Source: Paguma larvata (taxonomy: Eukaryota > Chordata > Mammalia > Carnivora > Viverridae). Taken from it: 64,000 bases of DNA. Position numbers and translations under genes: made by a program. The stretch lies in contig CM057836.1 of assembly GCA_030068075.1 (NCBI GenBank), positions 69,043,788 through 69,107,787 on the forward strand, read 5' to 3'. The notes beneath the pieces were generated by a model. The model searched no databases. It was given only the letters and a program-made list of their open reading frames with translations, and was not told where the DNA came from. Shown one piece after another: positions 10,621-22,987 of this stretch (its first letter is position 1; the number at the start of each line of letters is the position of its first letter).

Positions 10621-11945
10621 CTACAGTTTATAGGACACTGCCAAGATAGTACATCTTTTCTCTTTCCTTTTTAACCAAATGTGCTGACTTATTGGATTTG
10701 TTTTGTTGTGGGAAGAAAATAACAATTTTATGATTTTTATCTATCTGAAATTGGGGTTCTATTGTCTGACTTTAATAATTGAGCACCCCCTGGATGACCA
10801 AGAAAGCAAGTGTAGGAAGTTCATTTTGTAGCTGTTTGCAGCACTTTCTACCGCAGCTCGTCTGTAGCTCCAGAGTGTCTTGCTTGCCAATGTTATGCTT
10901 GGATTTCTAAGCTAGATTCTGGCCATTTTCACAGGGAGCAGTTTGTAGGGCCAGAAAAGGCAGATTCTTACCCCTTGGTATGTGTTGTATCACAATGATA
11001 TCCTATGATTAGGAGAAAACCTCTAGATTCTGTGTAATAACATCTAGAGTTATTTTCTTCTTATGTTCTATTATTTAGAAATATATTGGTACAGAGTGGC
11101 TTCATATACATCTCTCTAAATTATGTTTGCTGTCTTATTTTATGCTCCTTCTTTCCCTTTTGAGTGCCTGTTATTGATTCCATTCAGAATTCCATGGAGG
11201 TAAACACTGATTTAATTAAAGGTATGGGGTAACAGACTGGTGTGCTAGATTAAGTTAGTAAAATAGATACTGCATCCTATTCACCCAAAGCTGGCAGGAT
11301 GTCTGCTTTCATTGATATTATTACTTAAATATTTGAATCATCTCTAGTTAGACAATTTCTATTTCTTTTCATTATGCAGATGTTTAATGGAAATTGGGAT
11401 TTTGTTTTATTCTCTTTCTACTAAATGATAAATCCTGTCTGTCCTTGGAAAGAAGCACGATGGAGATTCAAATGAACTGCCAAATTGATTTTTGTGTTTG
11501 TCCTGCTTTAGCCTTGACTGGTTCTGTAGTTTGCACTTTTAGTGGGTATTTTCTGTGCACTTTGGCTTCTCATATCAGGCTAGAAGCAGTTTATCACTGT
11601 GAAGAGACTTTATAGCCCAGATGCAGGAAAGCTATAGGTTAGCAATTACTCAGTTAGGAAAAATTCACTGATAACATGACATGATGTGGGGAACTCACAG
11701 GCTCTTATTTAAATCTCTCTTTTGCTGTATAATTAAGAGCCCCAAAGTCTTCTCTAATGGCTTCATTCCATTACATGTGGAGTTGGTTTTCTGTTAAAAT
11801 GTTTAAATACACCTTACGGTAGAGATAGGAAATAGCACTTTAAGCTATAGTCAGTCATTTACATTTTAGTATAAATCAATTCCAGTCTCTTTCTTCAGAG
11901 AATATTTTAGAAGTTAAAGAATATAAAGATGATATACATTCAGAT
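10621..11945. other. unique DNA, no feature recognised
   Basis: Non-repetitive sequence with short frames only (73 codons at 11394-11615, no domain). No interspersed repeat is recognised with confidence. Confidence 0.5.
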
Positions 11946-11986
11946 TTGTGTCTGTGTGTACATGTGCACGCATGCATGTATGTGTA

Positions 11987-12026
<40 letters not shown>

Positions 12027-12027
12027 C
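11946..12027. repeat. (TG)n microsatellite with degenerate left half
   Basis: A pure TG run of about 38 bp at 11989-12026 is preceded by imperfect TGTGTACATGTGCACGCATGC-type sequence. This degenerate half alternates purine and pyrimidine and could adopt Z-DNA. It is not linked to a SINE tail. Confidence 0.95.
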
Positions 12028-12589
12028 TATTAGGTTTGTGTGTGGGGAGAAGGAAAAGAGGAAGGCATATGTTTAGCACAGAGAGGCGGGAAGTCTGAGA
12101 ACAAACTTTATTTTCTTAACTGTTTACTAGAACTTGACATGGATGTATTTGATTATAATATTGCTTCATTTCTTGAGTAATTATTTAATAATTCACACAG
12201 TAAAGAATCTGAAATTATGTGGAAAGAACCTAGTGGCCTTTAACTCTTCAATCTCTATATTCAAAGACCATTTGGGGCAAGGCATAATTTTAAGGAATAT
12301 GCAGATATGTAAGACTTGGTCCTCTCTAGGATAGTAGTTGACTTACATCTGAATAACAGTTTGTAAAGATATAAATCCCATGAAAGAGGCAGAAATTAAG
12401 CTCTGTCCTAGGGTGGAGAAGAGAGATATGGTGTGTGTGGTGGGACTAGGAGATGGTAGGGAAAATCATTTTGGAAATAGCAAATTTAAAGCCTACATTT
12501 ACATTTTTAGAACTTACTTACAGGAAAGTAGTCTTTAATCCTGCCCTCAGAACTAGTTTAGTTTAGAGGCAATTCTTTTAAAAATGTGA
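12028..12589. other. unique DNA, no feature recognised
   Basis: Non-repetitive spacer between the TG repeat and the MITE. Nothing is supported. Confidence 0.5.
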
Positions 12590-13005
12590 TTATCAAATGT
12601 TTTGCTACTCAAAGTGTGTTCCACACCAGCAGCATGGGCATCGCCTGGAAACTGGTTAGAAGCACAGAATTTTAGGGGTGTCTGAGTCACTGAGTCGGTT
12701 AAACGACTGACTCTTGATCTGGGCTCAGGTCATGATGTGGTGATTCGTGAGACTGAGCCCTACGTGGGGCTCTGTGTTGACAGTGTGGAGCCTGTTTGGT
12801 ATTCTCTCCCATTCCCTTTCTCTCTGCCCCTTCCCTGCTCACATGCAAGTGTGTGCTGTCTTTATCTCAAAATAAATAAACTTAAAAAAAAAAGAAAAGA
12901 AAAGAAACACAGAATTTTAGTTCCTATGCCAGAACTACTGTATCAAAACCTGCACTTTAACAAGACCCCAGAGTGACATGTCTCGCATTAAGGCTCACAA
13001 AGCAT
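12590..13005 (-). mobile_element. hAT-Charlie MITE (MER3/MER58-like), split by a SINE
   Basis: The left part TTGCTACTCAAAGTGTG...CAGCAGCATGGGCATCGCCTGG ends at 12675. The right part resumes at 12908 with AGTTCCTATGCCAGAACTACTG, TTTAACAAGACCCCAG and CATTAAGGCTCACAAAGCATTGG. Together they make one MITE of about 185 bp with inverted ends. Orientation and exact family name are uncertain. Confidence 0.75.
12676..12907 (+). mobile_element. CAN-SINE inserted in hAT MITE
   Basis: Head GGGGTGTCTGAGTCACTGAG, body with the GACAGTGTGGAGCCTG variant (older than the Fc form), AATAAATAAACTT and an AAAGAAAAG tail. A perfect 13 bp duplication CACAGAATTTTAG (12663-12675 and 12908-12920) brackets it inside the MITE, proving insertion after the MITE was in place. 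Confidence 0.97.
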
Positions 13006-13442
13006 TGGTCTAATACCCCACTGCAACATAATTTCCCTAAGCTGTGGCACATTGGGAGAATCATGGTTGCTTAGTTGGGTAAGGGCCTATGAAACCAGGT
13101 AGGCTAACTACAAGGAGAGCAGTAAGATAAGGCAACCAGTGTACATCATACCAATAAGAAACGCCCAAGACAATTTATAAATAGCTTTCTCGAAATTAAA
13201 CAAAAGAAAAAAGGCAGCTAGGCCACTCTAAGTGTAGGGAGGAAGCTCAAGATATCACAACAATTCCTAAGAGAACTGTCTGTGTCACAGAGAATAATTA
13301 TCATTCATAATAATGAAACCCATGTCATTATTAAAAAAAATAAAGGTTAAATTACATTTGGTGTCCTTTGATTAAGAGGGTGGGGAAGTGAATAATGTTT
13401 CAGAATGGTTTTTAGCAAAATTCGGTTCATTTTACTTTTGAA
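13006..13442. other. unique DNA, no feature recognised
   Basis: A-rich non-repetitive spacer. No gene-like signal. Confidence 0.5.
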
Positions 13443-13450
13443 CATGCTTC

Positions 13451-13678
13451 GGGGGTACCTGCATGGCTTAGTCAGTTGAGCGTCTGACTTTGGCCCAGGT
13501 CATGATCTCACAGTTTGTGGGTTTAAGCCCCACGTCGGGCTCGGTGCTGGCAGCTCAGAGCCTGGAGCCTTCTTTGGATTCTGCCTCCCTTTCTGTCTAC
13601 CCCTCCCCAGCTCATGCTCACTCTCTCTCTGTCTGTCAAAAATAAATAAAACTTAAAAAAAAAACAAACTTAAAGAGG
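13451..13678 (+). mobile_element. CAN-SINE (SINEC_Fc type)
   Basis: Clear head (GGGGGTACCTGCATGGCTTAG), B-box-like GGTTTAAGCCCCACGTCGGG, body GGCAGCTCAGAGCCTGGAGC, and an AAATAAATAAAACTT tail. A short duplication, CATGCTTC, is at 13443-13450 and 13679-13686. Confidence 0.94.
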
Positions 13679-13686
13679 CATGCTTC

Positions 13687-15315
13687 AATTCACATGTGCT
13701 TTGGGTATCAAGAAACTAGATCTTCCCCCAAAAAATGTTTTTGGAAAAAGTTTGATATTTTCGGAAAAAAAGTCAACCAAGTACATATTATGGTAAATTA
13801 TATATTTTGGACAGAATCCATTTATACCTATTTAATAATTCTTAAAATGTGTGTGTTATATAAGAATTACATGTGGCAGAAGTCTTCCTCCTTACTGCCC
13901 AGCTCAGGGGTCACTGATAACATAATACTCAGTTAAACTCAGGAGGCATCATTTGTAGAATACCATGTGAATGTACCCCTTTGGTGTTGTGTTGGTCTTT
14001 GACTTAGAGAGGTACACAGCACCATATTTCTAGAGTTTAGGGCAGGAAAGGTTTTAATCCTGACCTGCCTTTACTTATTTGGTTGACCTGGGAGGTTTGC
14101 ACTTTGAGACAGAAGAGCGGAGGCCACAATGTCCTATTGCCCCTGAAATTTCTGCTTGATGGCTAAGTGTCGTGGCGTTTCTGTTTATACAGGTCATCGC
14201 ACTCTGCTGACTAGGCTATCGTTTTGCAAAAGCAGTGCAGCAGCATTTTATAAAATCCCTGAAGTGGTGGTAATCTGGGCCAGCCCAGTGCTTGAAATAG
14301 GCAAAGATTGTTCTCGTTATCCTTGTTTTAAGCCTCCTTTACCTATTTCCCCTCCTTACCTAGAGTTTCCTTGGCTTCCTCAGGTTCCCAGGCATGCACT
14401 GTCCTCCGGCTCCTACAATCTGCAGAGATGAACCCCAGGAACAGACTGTAAAATAACGATAGCTCGGGTACAGCTTTGGGAAACCTAGACCTTACATACC
14501 CTTGGGGAAAAGGTAGTTTAGGGCCATTCTTTCTAATTACATGGTGCTTTGAGGAAGCATACAGGAGTTTACAGTGAAAGGAGAGAGTAAGCTTCTCAAA
14601 CATTGTGTTTGATAAAGGATAAAGAGCCCTGCCTTGCTCTAGTAGATAAAACAGAAAGATTTGTGTAGTTAAATGATTAATGTCCTGTTAAAGATATTTC
14701 AGGAACCAAGGAACTTATGGGTGAGGTAGTTTTCTTTCTTTAGAATTTATCCATAGTAGGTTGCCTTATACTTTGGTAATGGATAGTCACAAACTAGTTA
14801 AAATGATGACATTTTAGTTAATAATACTATATAATCACTTCTTCCAGCAACATATGTCAAAATATTCTAATTCCCTTCTTATGAATACATATCACTTACA
14901 TTTTCTCAATGGTCAATAGCCATACTTCAATGATTCAATTTTATGTGCTATAATAATAAATTTTAGTAATTGCTTCTGAGAGTTATGCACCTTTATCTCT
15001 TAGTAGGAGACACGAATTTTTATTTCTAACTGTCCACCCACTATATTGACCCACTGACATTTCAAATGTACTATGTTCACAAAAGGATTAAGAATCTTGC
15101 TCTCAAATCTTTTTCTCTTTGTGAGTTTTCTGTACTTTGCTAATAGTACTTTTATTCTTTTGGTAACTCAGAGGAGATAGACAGGTAAATATATTTAAAA
15201 AAAATGTAACGTAAGCGTTAAAATCAAAGAATGATTAAAAGTTAGGGGACCACCAAGAAAGGTTGGGTAAACAATTTTTGATGCTGTAACATAGTATATT
15301 CAAAGCTTTCCAATC
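13687..15315. other. unique DNA, no feature recognised
   Basis: About 1.6 kb without a recognised repeat. 14100-14500 is less AT-rich than its surroundings and holds overlapping frames of 86-91 codons on opposite strands, without domains; neither is called. Confidence 0.5.
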
Positions 15316-15760
15316 TGTATTAGTTGCCAATTGCTACTGTAACAAATTACCATAAATACAGTGGCTTAAAACAACACAAACGTATTATCTTACAGTTCTA
15401 GAGGTTAGAAGGCCTCATTCCTTCTGGATGCTCTAAGGGAGAATTTCTTACCTTGCCTGTTGCGGTGTCAAGAAGTTACATGCCTTCCTCGGGTCACAGC
15501 CACTGGCCCCTTCCTTTCATCACTCTGACCTTTGCTTTCCTTGTCACATCTCCTCTTACTCTGACTCTTCTTCTTTCACTTATAATGACCCTCGTGATTA
15601 CATTGAGCCTGCCTGAATAATCCAAGATAATCCCCCCAACTCAAGATTGGCAATTTAATCACATCTGCAAAATCTGTTTTACCAAAGAAGGTAACATCTT
15701 TACAAATTCCAGGGATTAGGATGTGGACATCTTTAGGTGACCGTTATTTAGTTTACCCAC
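15316..15760 (-). mobile_element. MLT1 (MaLR) solo LTR, antisense
   Basis: GTATTAGTTGCCAATTGCTACTGTAACAAATTACC and GCTTAAAACAACACAAACG at the left are the complement of the MLT1 3' end. ATAATCCCCCCAACTCAAGATTG, TTAATCACATCTGCAAAATC and ATTAGGATGTGGACATC at the right are the complement of its 5' end. Nearly full length, no internal sequence. Non-coding. Confidence 0.9.
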
Positions 15761-15889
15761 ATACTGTAAATCCCCAATCTATCATTCTAGATACTGTCTT
15801 CCCCTCAGTTCGAGTGAACAGAACTATTTATGGGTCCATCATGCTTTCTTTCTTCCCGTCTTCGCTCCTGTTTCTCTTTTCAAGGAAAA

Positions 15890-16240
15890 TCTCCTTCCAC
15901 CTTCTGAAATGTCTACATATTTCCCGTTTTTCTAAGCAAAATCAGTTATATCTGCTTCTAGAATTCTTCCCTGATTCTTCCTTATAAGAAGTGATTTCCC
16001 CCTTCTCTAAAATTTTATAATATTTATCTCAACTTTTCATGATTCAGACACAAATAGTTTTAGTTCAAGGTAGAAAACAATATGCCTTCTCCCCTTCTAG
16101 ACCATGAGGTCCTCGAGGATATATTCTACATTCCATTTATAGCTCTACATCATGCTTACCCCTACCTCACTCCCAGCTCCCTGTATAGCTCTGTGCCTAT
16201 TATGGGTGCTCAGTAAATATTTTTTGAAAAGATTAATGAA
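15890..16240 (+). mobile_element. L2 LINE 3' end
   Basis: GAATTCTTCCCTGATTCTTCC, the ATTTATCTCAACTTTTC stretch, GACCATGAGGTCCTCGAGGATAT and the terminal TGTGCCTATTATGGGTGCTCAGTAAATATTTTTTGAA are the ordered sense landmarks of the L2 3' UTR and tail. Confidence 0.85.
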
Positions 16241-16314
16241 TTTCAAAAAATCACCATGTCATTTTGGCAGAGTCATGAGACCCAAGGGACTTACACTTAG
16301 GCTTGCTTTCTTTC

Positions 16315-16315
<1 letters not shown>

Positions 16316-16359
<44 letters not shown>
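16316..16359. repeat. (TTA)n microsatellite
   Basis: About 14 uninterrupted TTA units; no SINE is attached. A poly-Tyr run in one frame comes from this tract. Confidence 0.96.
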
Positions 16360-16360
<1 letters not shown>

Positions 16361-18525
16361 TTGCTATCTAGCATGGTGCTGTCTATATTTGAAATACAGA
16401 TTGTTTTCTTTCCAGTGTATTGATTGTTGAAAATAATATGAAAATACTAGGCTTTACCACTTTTTAACATATGATTACATTAAAGGTTTTATTTTCCCTC
16501 AGAAGACAAATTTAGGACTCAGAAAAGGGAAATAAAATCTCAACACTCCTATAATTACAGATGACAATGTCATTAAAATGTAGAAACTCAATTTTTAAGA
16601 AGTCAAGTAAGAGGTTTTTTTCTTTTTCTTAAAGCATTCATTTCACGTAGTTTTTCCTGCATATCTAATTGGCAGAAATTACAAGTTCCTTTCTCTCATT
16701 TTTCTCCTCTACTGAGATCTTAAAAATGAGTTTCATGTCTTGACTTTACAGATTTGACAGATGTTACCACCCTCTTCAATCACTGCAAGAAATGTGTATC
16801 CTTAGCTATAAGAAATCCAAAGGTGCAAAGGAGATTGGAAAGAATGATCATTTTCTCTCCCTTCCCCGGGTGTTTTCATGTTACCCAGGAGTGTTTCAGT
16901 CATTCTTTTGAGTTGGGTGAAATTATGAGAACTACACATAAATATGTCGATATTTCATTCTCCCTCAGCTTTGGATGTGAGACAGCAGTATGACAGAATC
17001 CTGTATTTTTTTTTCTTTTTTTTACACCTCAGTGATTTTTTTCCATGGAGCTATGAGCAGAGTGAAAGAAAACTGCTAACCTGTTTATTAACTTCTAGAA
17101 ATTCACTCTCACCTTTTGCCTTACACAAAATAGGGTAGTTTTTGGTTTGCTCATATTGTCAAATAATTGTTGCGAATGAGCATGACCAGAGGAGGGAGTC
17201 ATGATAATAGTTGTGAGGTTGCCTCTGAGCCTTGGGAGGACCACATCCTATCTTTGTTCCTTACAATAGTTCTCTTAGCTGGGATGATTTGAGATACCCA
17301 TAAGTAGGTTATGATATTTGTATTTTTCCCAACAGCTCTCACCTGTGTAATTTAAGTATACTCTAACCTTCAAGAGTGTAAGTGTGTCGAACACAGTAAA
17401 TAATTTTGGCTAATCTACTATTGTATTAGGTGTGATATTATCTGTGGATTGAAGCTATTCCTCTAGTGCCTTACAAGGACATTCCCAAACTAAATGTCTT
17501 AAGCAGATTGTTTTTGTCTTTTCATAGGCCCTATTGCTTCATACATGTCAATAGACAAAGAAATAAACCTCCTGCCTACTATATACTCTATACCCGCTTC
17601 TGCCTCCACATGGTAATATTTTCAGCTGTAGGGTCCCCCCATAAGAAAGCATGTTGAAGAGGCCCAGGCTTCCCGGCTGGAGTCACCATCACACTGGAAA
17701 GAAAGTCTGGGCTCCAGCTATGAGCCTCTGTAGGCATTAATGAGGAGTGCCCCCATACTATGCTTCATTACTGCTTCCTGAGGGACTCCTCTTGTGAAAG
17801 AAAAGGAAGGAGCCCAGCGTGATTCTAGAAAAGCAGTGGTTTATTTCCCATACTTAATTATCCAGCTGCTATATTGTTCCTCAGATAATTCTCTTTGGGT
17901 ACTAGGCAAGAAATTAGATAATGCTATCTGATGAGTGTATGGATTTCAAAGTTTGACTTGAGGTGGCAAATATCATCACAGCCAGTTTTTCTAGGACTTA
18001 TACCTTGATATAAGCAAATAGACCATTCATGTGAGTTAAGAAGGTAAGGTTAGATATCCTTTGTTTAGGGAGAACAATCAGAATCTGTGAGATATTTTAT
18101 CTGCAATGATAAGTAATTGCCTGTTATTTTTCTGTTTTTTTTAATTTCTCCAAAACTATTTATTTTCTGCATGTATTTAGTAAGTAGGTAGGAGGCTTAT
18201 ACTAACTACTTATTTATGACAGGATTACCTTGATTGAGTTGTTTTGTCTAGACCTGGGTTATTTCGCACTTTGCTACCACTGAATTACCTACAAATCAAT
18301 AGAGAGAACTATGAACCAAACTTCAAGTGTAAGTTAATAAATGTGACAGTTTTGAAGCTTGCTACTTGTGCCAAATATGTGCCACAACATAGATACTTTC
18401 ATTCAACCCCCAGTGTCATCTGCGAATCAGGATTTAAGAATGATATGATGAACAAGATCATCACTGACATCAAGAACCCAAGAACTAGTAAAAGTATCCT
18501 TCATTCATTCCTTCCTGCTCGTTGC
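16360..18525. other. unique DNA, no feature recognised
   Basis: About 2.2 kb without a confidently recognised repeat. Pyrimidine runs occur at 17007-17030 and near 18130. Open frames of 60-97 codons show no known domain. Confidence 0.5.
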
Positions 18526-18529
18526 CTCT

Positions 18530-19065
18530 CAAATTAGCCCATCAGCGAGCCCGATAACACTGACTTCATACGTCACTTCTGCATATCTCCACTGCTTGCC
18601 TCACAGCGAGCGACTGTCATCTCTTGCCTACACTGCACAACCTTCTTTCATTTCAGCTTCTTGCACCTCAGTTCCTCACCTACTCTGCAGCCCCATAAAA
18701 CATTCTCCATTGACCATACAAATGTCTTTTACATATACAAATAAAATTATGTCATTATTCCCCCACTAATTTCCCATTACACTTAGAATAAGGTCTCAGT
18801 TTCCTTCCTCTCCCATCTGAATGCCTCCCCTGCCTTCTCACCCTCTCACTGACTATACCTGGGTCACACTATCTTTCTTTTGTCTCTCAGATGCTACAAA
18901 CTCTTTCCAACGTTAGGATGGTGGCATAGTTGTTCCCTGGAACATGAATACTCTCTCCCCAGGTAGTTATATTTTAACTTCTTCTGATTGTTCCAGTCCA
19001 AGAAGCTTTCTATGAACACCTAATATAAAGGACCCCTTTCTTTACTCTGTTCTTTCAATCTTTGA
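18530..19065 (+). mobile_element. L2 LINE ORF2-end/3'UTR fragment
   Basis: ATTTCCCATTACACTTAGAATAAGGTCTCAG, CCCTCTCACTGACTATACC, TGGAACATGAATACTCTCTCCCC and TTCCAGTCCAAGAAGCTTTC follow L2 in sense order (compare CTTCCCATCTCACTCAGAATAAA in the family). Heavily mutated, no usable frame. Confidence 0.75.
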
Positions 19066-19343
19066 TTTTTAAAAATTTGTTTGTTTATTTATTACTTGGT
19101 TGACTGGATAGATGGTAGAGAAGAGCTACTCCTGATATGTGGGAACTGGTCTAAGCCATGCAGTGAGGCTTCAGTGTCATTAGAAGCTGACCTGCTGCTC
19201 ACAGGTAGATTTTTATTTGTTATTTGCCTCCTAAATAGAAACGGTTTCACAGAACACTAACATGAGACAGAGTCACTCTTAAGACCATAATCTGCTGAAG
19301 CAAAACAAGGTCATATCATTATTTTAAAATAATAATAATAATA

Positions 19344-19560
19344 GGGGTGCCTGGGTGGCTCAGCCAGTTGAGCGCCTGACTTCGGCTCAGATCATGATGT
19401 CACAGTTTGTGAGTTTGAGTCCTGTATCGGGCTCTGTGCTGACAGCTCAGAACCTGGAACCTGCTGTGTCTCCCTCCCTCTCTCTCCCTGCCCCTCCCCC
19501 CACTTGTGCATGCATCCGCTCTCTCTCTCCCCAAAATAAATAAATAAACTTTTAAAAAAA
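19344..19560 (+). mobile_element. CAN-SINE (SINEC_Fc type)
   Basis: Head GGGGTGCCTGGGTGGCTCAG is intact. Body reads GACAGCTCAGAACCTGGAAC, followed by a CT-rich stretch and AAATAAATAAATAAAC tail. The left flank is an AATAATAATAATA run, so the target duplication cannot be read. Confidence 0.95.
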
Positions 19561-19724
19561 TGATAAAAACCAAGGTCACTGTAAAACCCACAAAATGTCA
19601 AACCATCTTAGTAAAAATGAGTAACTATTACTTTTCTACCAATCATAGCTTTATCCTCACTCTCATCTGCTCTTGTTATAGATAAGATTTATTGAGATAC
19701 CCAATCAGTCATAGAATTCCCCCA

Positions 19725-20075
19725 CTTCCTGACAGGCTCCTATCCAGAACAAAGTCCTGCTTTCTTAAACTCTGCCCCAAATCACCTAATAAAGCCCAGA
19801 CTCTTTAATAAGTCTTGCCTAACACCATCTTCCTGAGAAGCTCCATGGTTCCTCATAGTATGTACTATCCCTTGCTATAATTGTTCAACTTAAAGTGTAT
19901 TCCTAGTGGTATCTGACTGGATGGGATTGATAGCAGTTTGTTAGTTGGTCTTGGTTTTCTGACTTTTTCTTACTTTAAGACGAACCCCTTTAGAGCAAGG
20001 GCCTTATTGTCTTATTCACTACGGTATCCATTGTATGCCATTTCATAGACCCAGCACATATTTATCAAACGACTT
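19725..20075 (+). mobile_element. L2 LINE 3' fragment
   Basis: CCCAGACTCTTTAATAAGTCTTGCC, CCTGAGAAGCTCCATGG, GAGCAAGGGCCTTATTGTCTTATTCACTACGGTATCC and CCCAGCACATATTTATCAAACGA match L2 3' sequence in sense order, with a diverged middle. Confidence 0.65.
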
Positions 20076-22024
20076 ATTTGATCTTTTTTATATAGAGGCT
20101 TAATGAGTCTTGGACAGTGATTTTTACATACAGATCCTTGGCTCCAAGGTTGAATTTGATGGGTTGTAACTTGAACCACAAATGCAAGTGCTTTGTTAGA
20201 TAGCAAATGGCACACAAACCATTGAACTTGGATTTTTCACAATGCAATTAAGGGCTACCTATCAGCTTATTAAAATTTAAATAACCTTAGCATTCATAAA
20301 CTCAGGCTAGCATACAATTACAGTTACTCAAAACTTAAGCTGAATAATCTAGAGCGTGGGTATCATATTCTTCTGGACAGTGTTTCAAAGTATCCACTGC
20401 ACCTAAACAGGTGTTAGGAATTCCTACATGACTTCTGTTGGATAGTTTTCAATTGATGCCAGTTTTGCTTTTTAAATTAATCTGTCATACGTTTGGTTTC
20501 AGCATTTGCAATTTAGTGTAATTGGGGTTTTTGTTATTGTTGTTAACTGTTATAATGACACATAATTACACCAACTAACATTTATCAGTTACTAGAATTT
20601 CAGACACTTATGTTTTACAGTTCAAATATTAATCATCCATAAATCTCTCCCTATTCCTGCTTCCGAAATTTACTTATATGATATAGCACTTTAACACATT
20701 GTAAGTGTTGAATAGGTAGGATAGGCAGGCTTTGGAGTTCTTTTTCTACCTAAGTGGGCTAAGAGCAAAATTAGTTAAGGGTAAAATAACTAAGAGAACC
20801 CTATTTGCCAAGCCACTAAACCTTGAGGTCTCATGCTTTATGGTTTAGCCATGAGTTTAAATAATGCAGAACTCCTCTGAAAGCAAAAGACAACTAGCAT
20901 ATATCCTATACTATGACTTAGGACAAAGGAAAAGTCAACACAGAAGGATAAACCCTCTTTTTATTTCCTAATCCAGCAGCCATTTTATTTACCCAGATTT
21001 TAGGAGAGAAGAGCCTTTTTTTTTTCAGGATTTCATTATAGAATAGTCAAAACAGTTATCTGATTACCAAGGAAATGGCAGGCACTAAGTCTCTCACTCC
21101 TTGGGTTTCCCCAGATTTGGAGATAATTGAATGATTTTATAAGAATCAAAGAAATTATTTATTATGTAATAGAGCATTTAATTTAAGAGGACTGTTTCAT
21201 TTTTTAATATATATTTTGCCACCTATCCCACTCTGCAACAATTCAGCAGGGATAAATGTATAACTGTTTCATTTCTGAGTTACCATGTGGGTGTCTCCTA
21301 AAGGATCCAATTTTGAAGAGGAACAAATAAAAATAATAATGATATTTGTTGCTTATTTTTTCTTTTCATTCATAGAGGTGTGAAACTCTAGTTTTTAATC
21401 AACAAACTGACATTTCTTTCCATGCCATTTGCTTTCAATTTTTTTATAATTGTGAAACTGCAACTAAATAGACAAATTGATTAAACCTGGAAATATTGTC
21501 TGCCTGATGTGTTGGGACAATTTTTACCAGTAAAAAATGTAATAATAATAATTTCCCTAGAATTCTAGCTTCTTATGTCATATTTATCTTTCAAAAGCAC
21601 AGATGCTGCCCAGGAAAACACATTTGTTGCATTTGGAATAAGTACAAATCAAAGTAGCTTCTATTTAAGTGGAATGTTGACATAATGGGGTCATAATTTG
21701 ATAAACTGTATGAATGCCTACAAGACATATTTTAAGGTCATTAGAGGGACCATGGATGTGAGTTTCAGTCAGTCAGCCAATCAGTTATTAACACTTTACA
21801 TATTGATGATATACTGTGGTTCCACGCAGGTCTACCACATGCTATAAACGATATCTGAGATTGTGAGACTTGTCTTCTCCATCAGAGAGGTTTCAAGCAG
21901 AAATAAGGAGTTTCAGAGGGAAATAAGAGGAGCACATAAATGTAAATTAAATACTAAAAAATACTAAATTAAATACTAAAAAATAATAATGAATATAGTC
22001 TCTAAGTATTTTAAAAACTTTAGA
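20076..22024. other. unique AT-rich DNA, no feature recognised
   Basis: About 1.9 kb without a recognised interspersed repeat, apart from an imperfect two-copy duplication near 21942-21988 (unit about 23 bp, TAAATTAAATACTAAAAAA). No exon signal. Confidence 0.5.
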
Positions 22025-22360
22025 GTATTGATTCTCAAAATATAGTCCAGGGAATTTTGTTGCAGGAGGTAGGGAGATCTACCTGTAAGACATTTTTTGG
22101 TGAAGTCAAAACTAATTTCATAATAATACTAAGATTTTATTTGCCTTTTTTATTCTCATATTTTTCCAATAATGGGGAAAATAGTGGAATTTTTCAGAGA
22201 TTAAGCAGCATGATTTTGCAGAAGATCGAATTTAGATTGAATGTAGAAAGATATTTGCACCCATATGTCTTCCATTAAACCAGATATTTAAAGGATTTGT
22301 TAAAAATGTGAAACAATGCTACACTTTTCAAAAAATTGTTAAATAGTCATTTTTAAATGT

Positions 22361-22558
22361 TAATTTATTTATTTTGAGAGAGAGAGAGAGAGCCCAAGCA
22401 GGGGAGGGGCAGAGAGAGAAGGAGAGAGAGAATGCTGAACAGTTTCCACACTGTCAGCATAGAGCCTGTGTGGGGCTTGATTCACAAATTATGAGATTAT
22501 GACCAGAGCCAAAATCAAGAGTTGGTTACTTACCCGACTGAGCCACCCTGGCACTCCT
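22361..22558 (-). mobile_element. CAN-SINE, antisense, in fossil transposon
   Basis: Tail TTAATTTATTTATTTTGAGAG, GA-rich segment, ACACTGTCAGCATAGAGCC body, head complement ACTGAGCCACCCTGGCACTCC. The duplication AAATAGTCATTTTTAAATGT (22341-22360) recurs as AAATAGTAATTTTTTAAATG (22559-22578). Confidence 0.95.
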
Positions 22559-22611
22559 AAATAGTAATTTTTTAAATGTATGTTATTTATAGTAACATGT
22601 GATGGATTTAT

Positions 22612-22807
22612 TTTTATTGTTTTTTATTTTAAAGAGAAATAAAGCACCAGCAGTGGGAGGGGCACAGAGAGAGAAAGAGAGAATCTTAAGCAGACTTCAT
22701 GCTCAGCACAAAGCTCAACATGGGGCTCAGTCCCATGACCCTGAGATCATGACCTGAGTTGAAATCAGAAGTTAGAAGCTCAACCAACTGAGCCACCCAG
22801 GCGCCCC
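22612..22807 (-). mobile_element. CAN-SINE, older subtype, antisense
   Basis: GAATCTTAAGCAGACTTCATGCTCAGC and GGGGCTCAGTCCCATGACCC mark an older carnivore subtype, different from the felid Fc form. The head complement ACTGAGCCACCCAGGCGCCCC is well kept. Second of three SINEs in a row. Confidence 0.93.
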
Positions 22808-22822
22808 TATTTTTGTTATTTT

Positions 22823-22987
22823 CTTTTTTTAATTAATTTATTTTTGACAGAGAGAGAAACATGAGCAAGGGAGGAGCAGAGAGAGAGGGAGAGAAAACTC
22901 TGTGTTCAAACCCATCAACCATGAGATCATGACCTGAGCCAAAATCAAGAGTTGGTTGCTTAACTGACTCAGCCACTCAGGTGGCCC
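22823..22987 (-). mobile_element. CAN-SINE, antisense, internally deleted
   Basis: T-rich tail, GA-rich stretch, then a short body in which the CAGGCTCC...CTGTCAG part is missing, and a diverged head complement (CTCAGCCACTCAGGTGGCCC). A perfect 15 bp duplication TATTTTTGTTATTTT flanks it (from 22808 and from 22988). Confidence 0.92.

Noticed and set aside
16152..16430. Frame with a poly-Tyr run
   Set aside because: Derived from an L2 3' end and a (TTA)n microsatellite.
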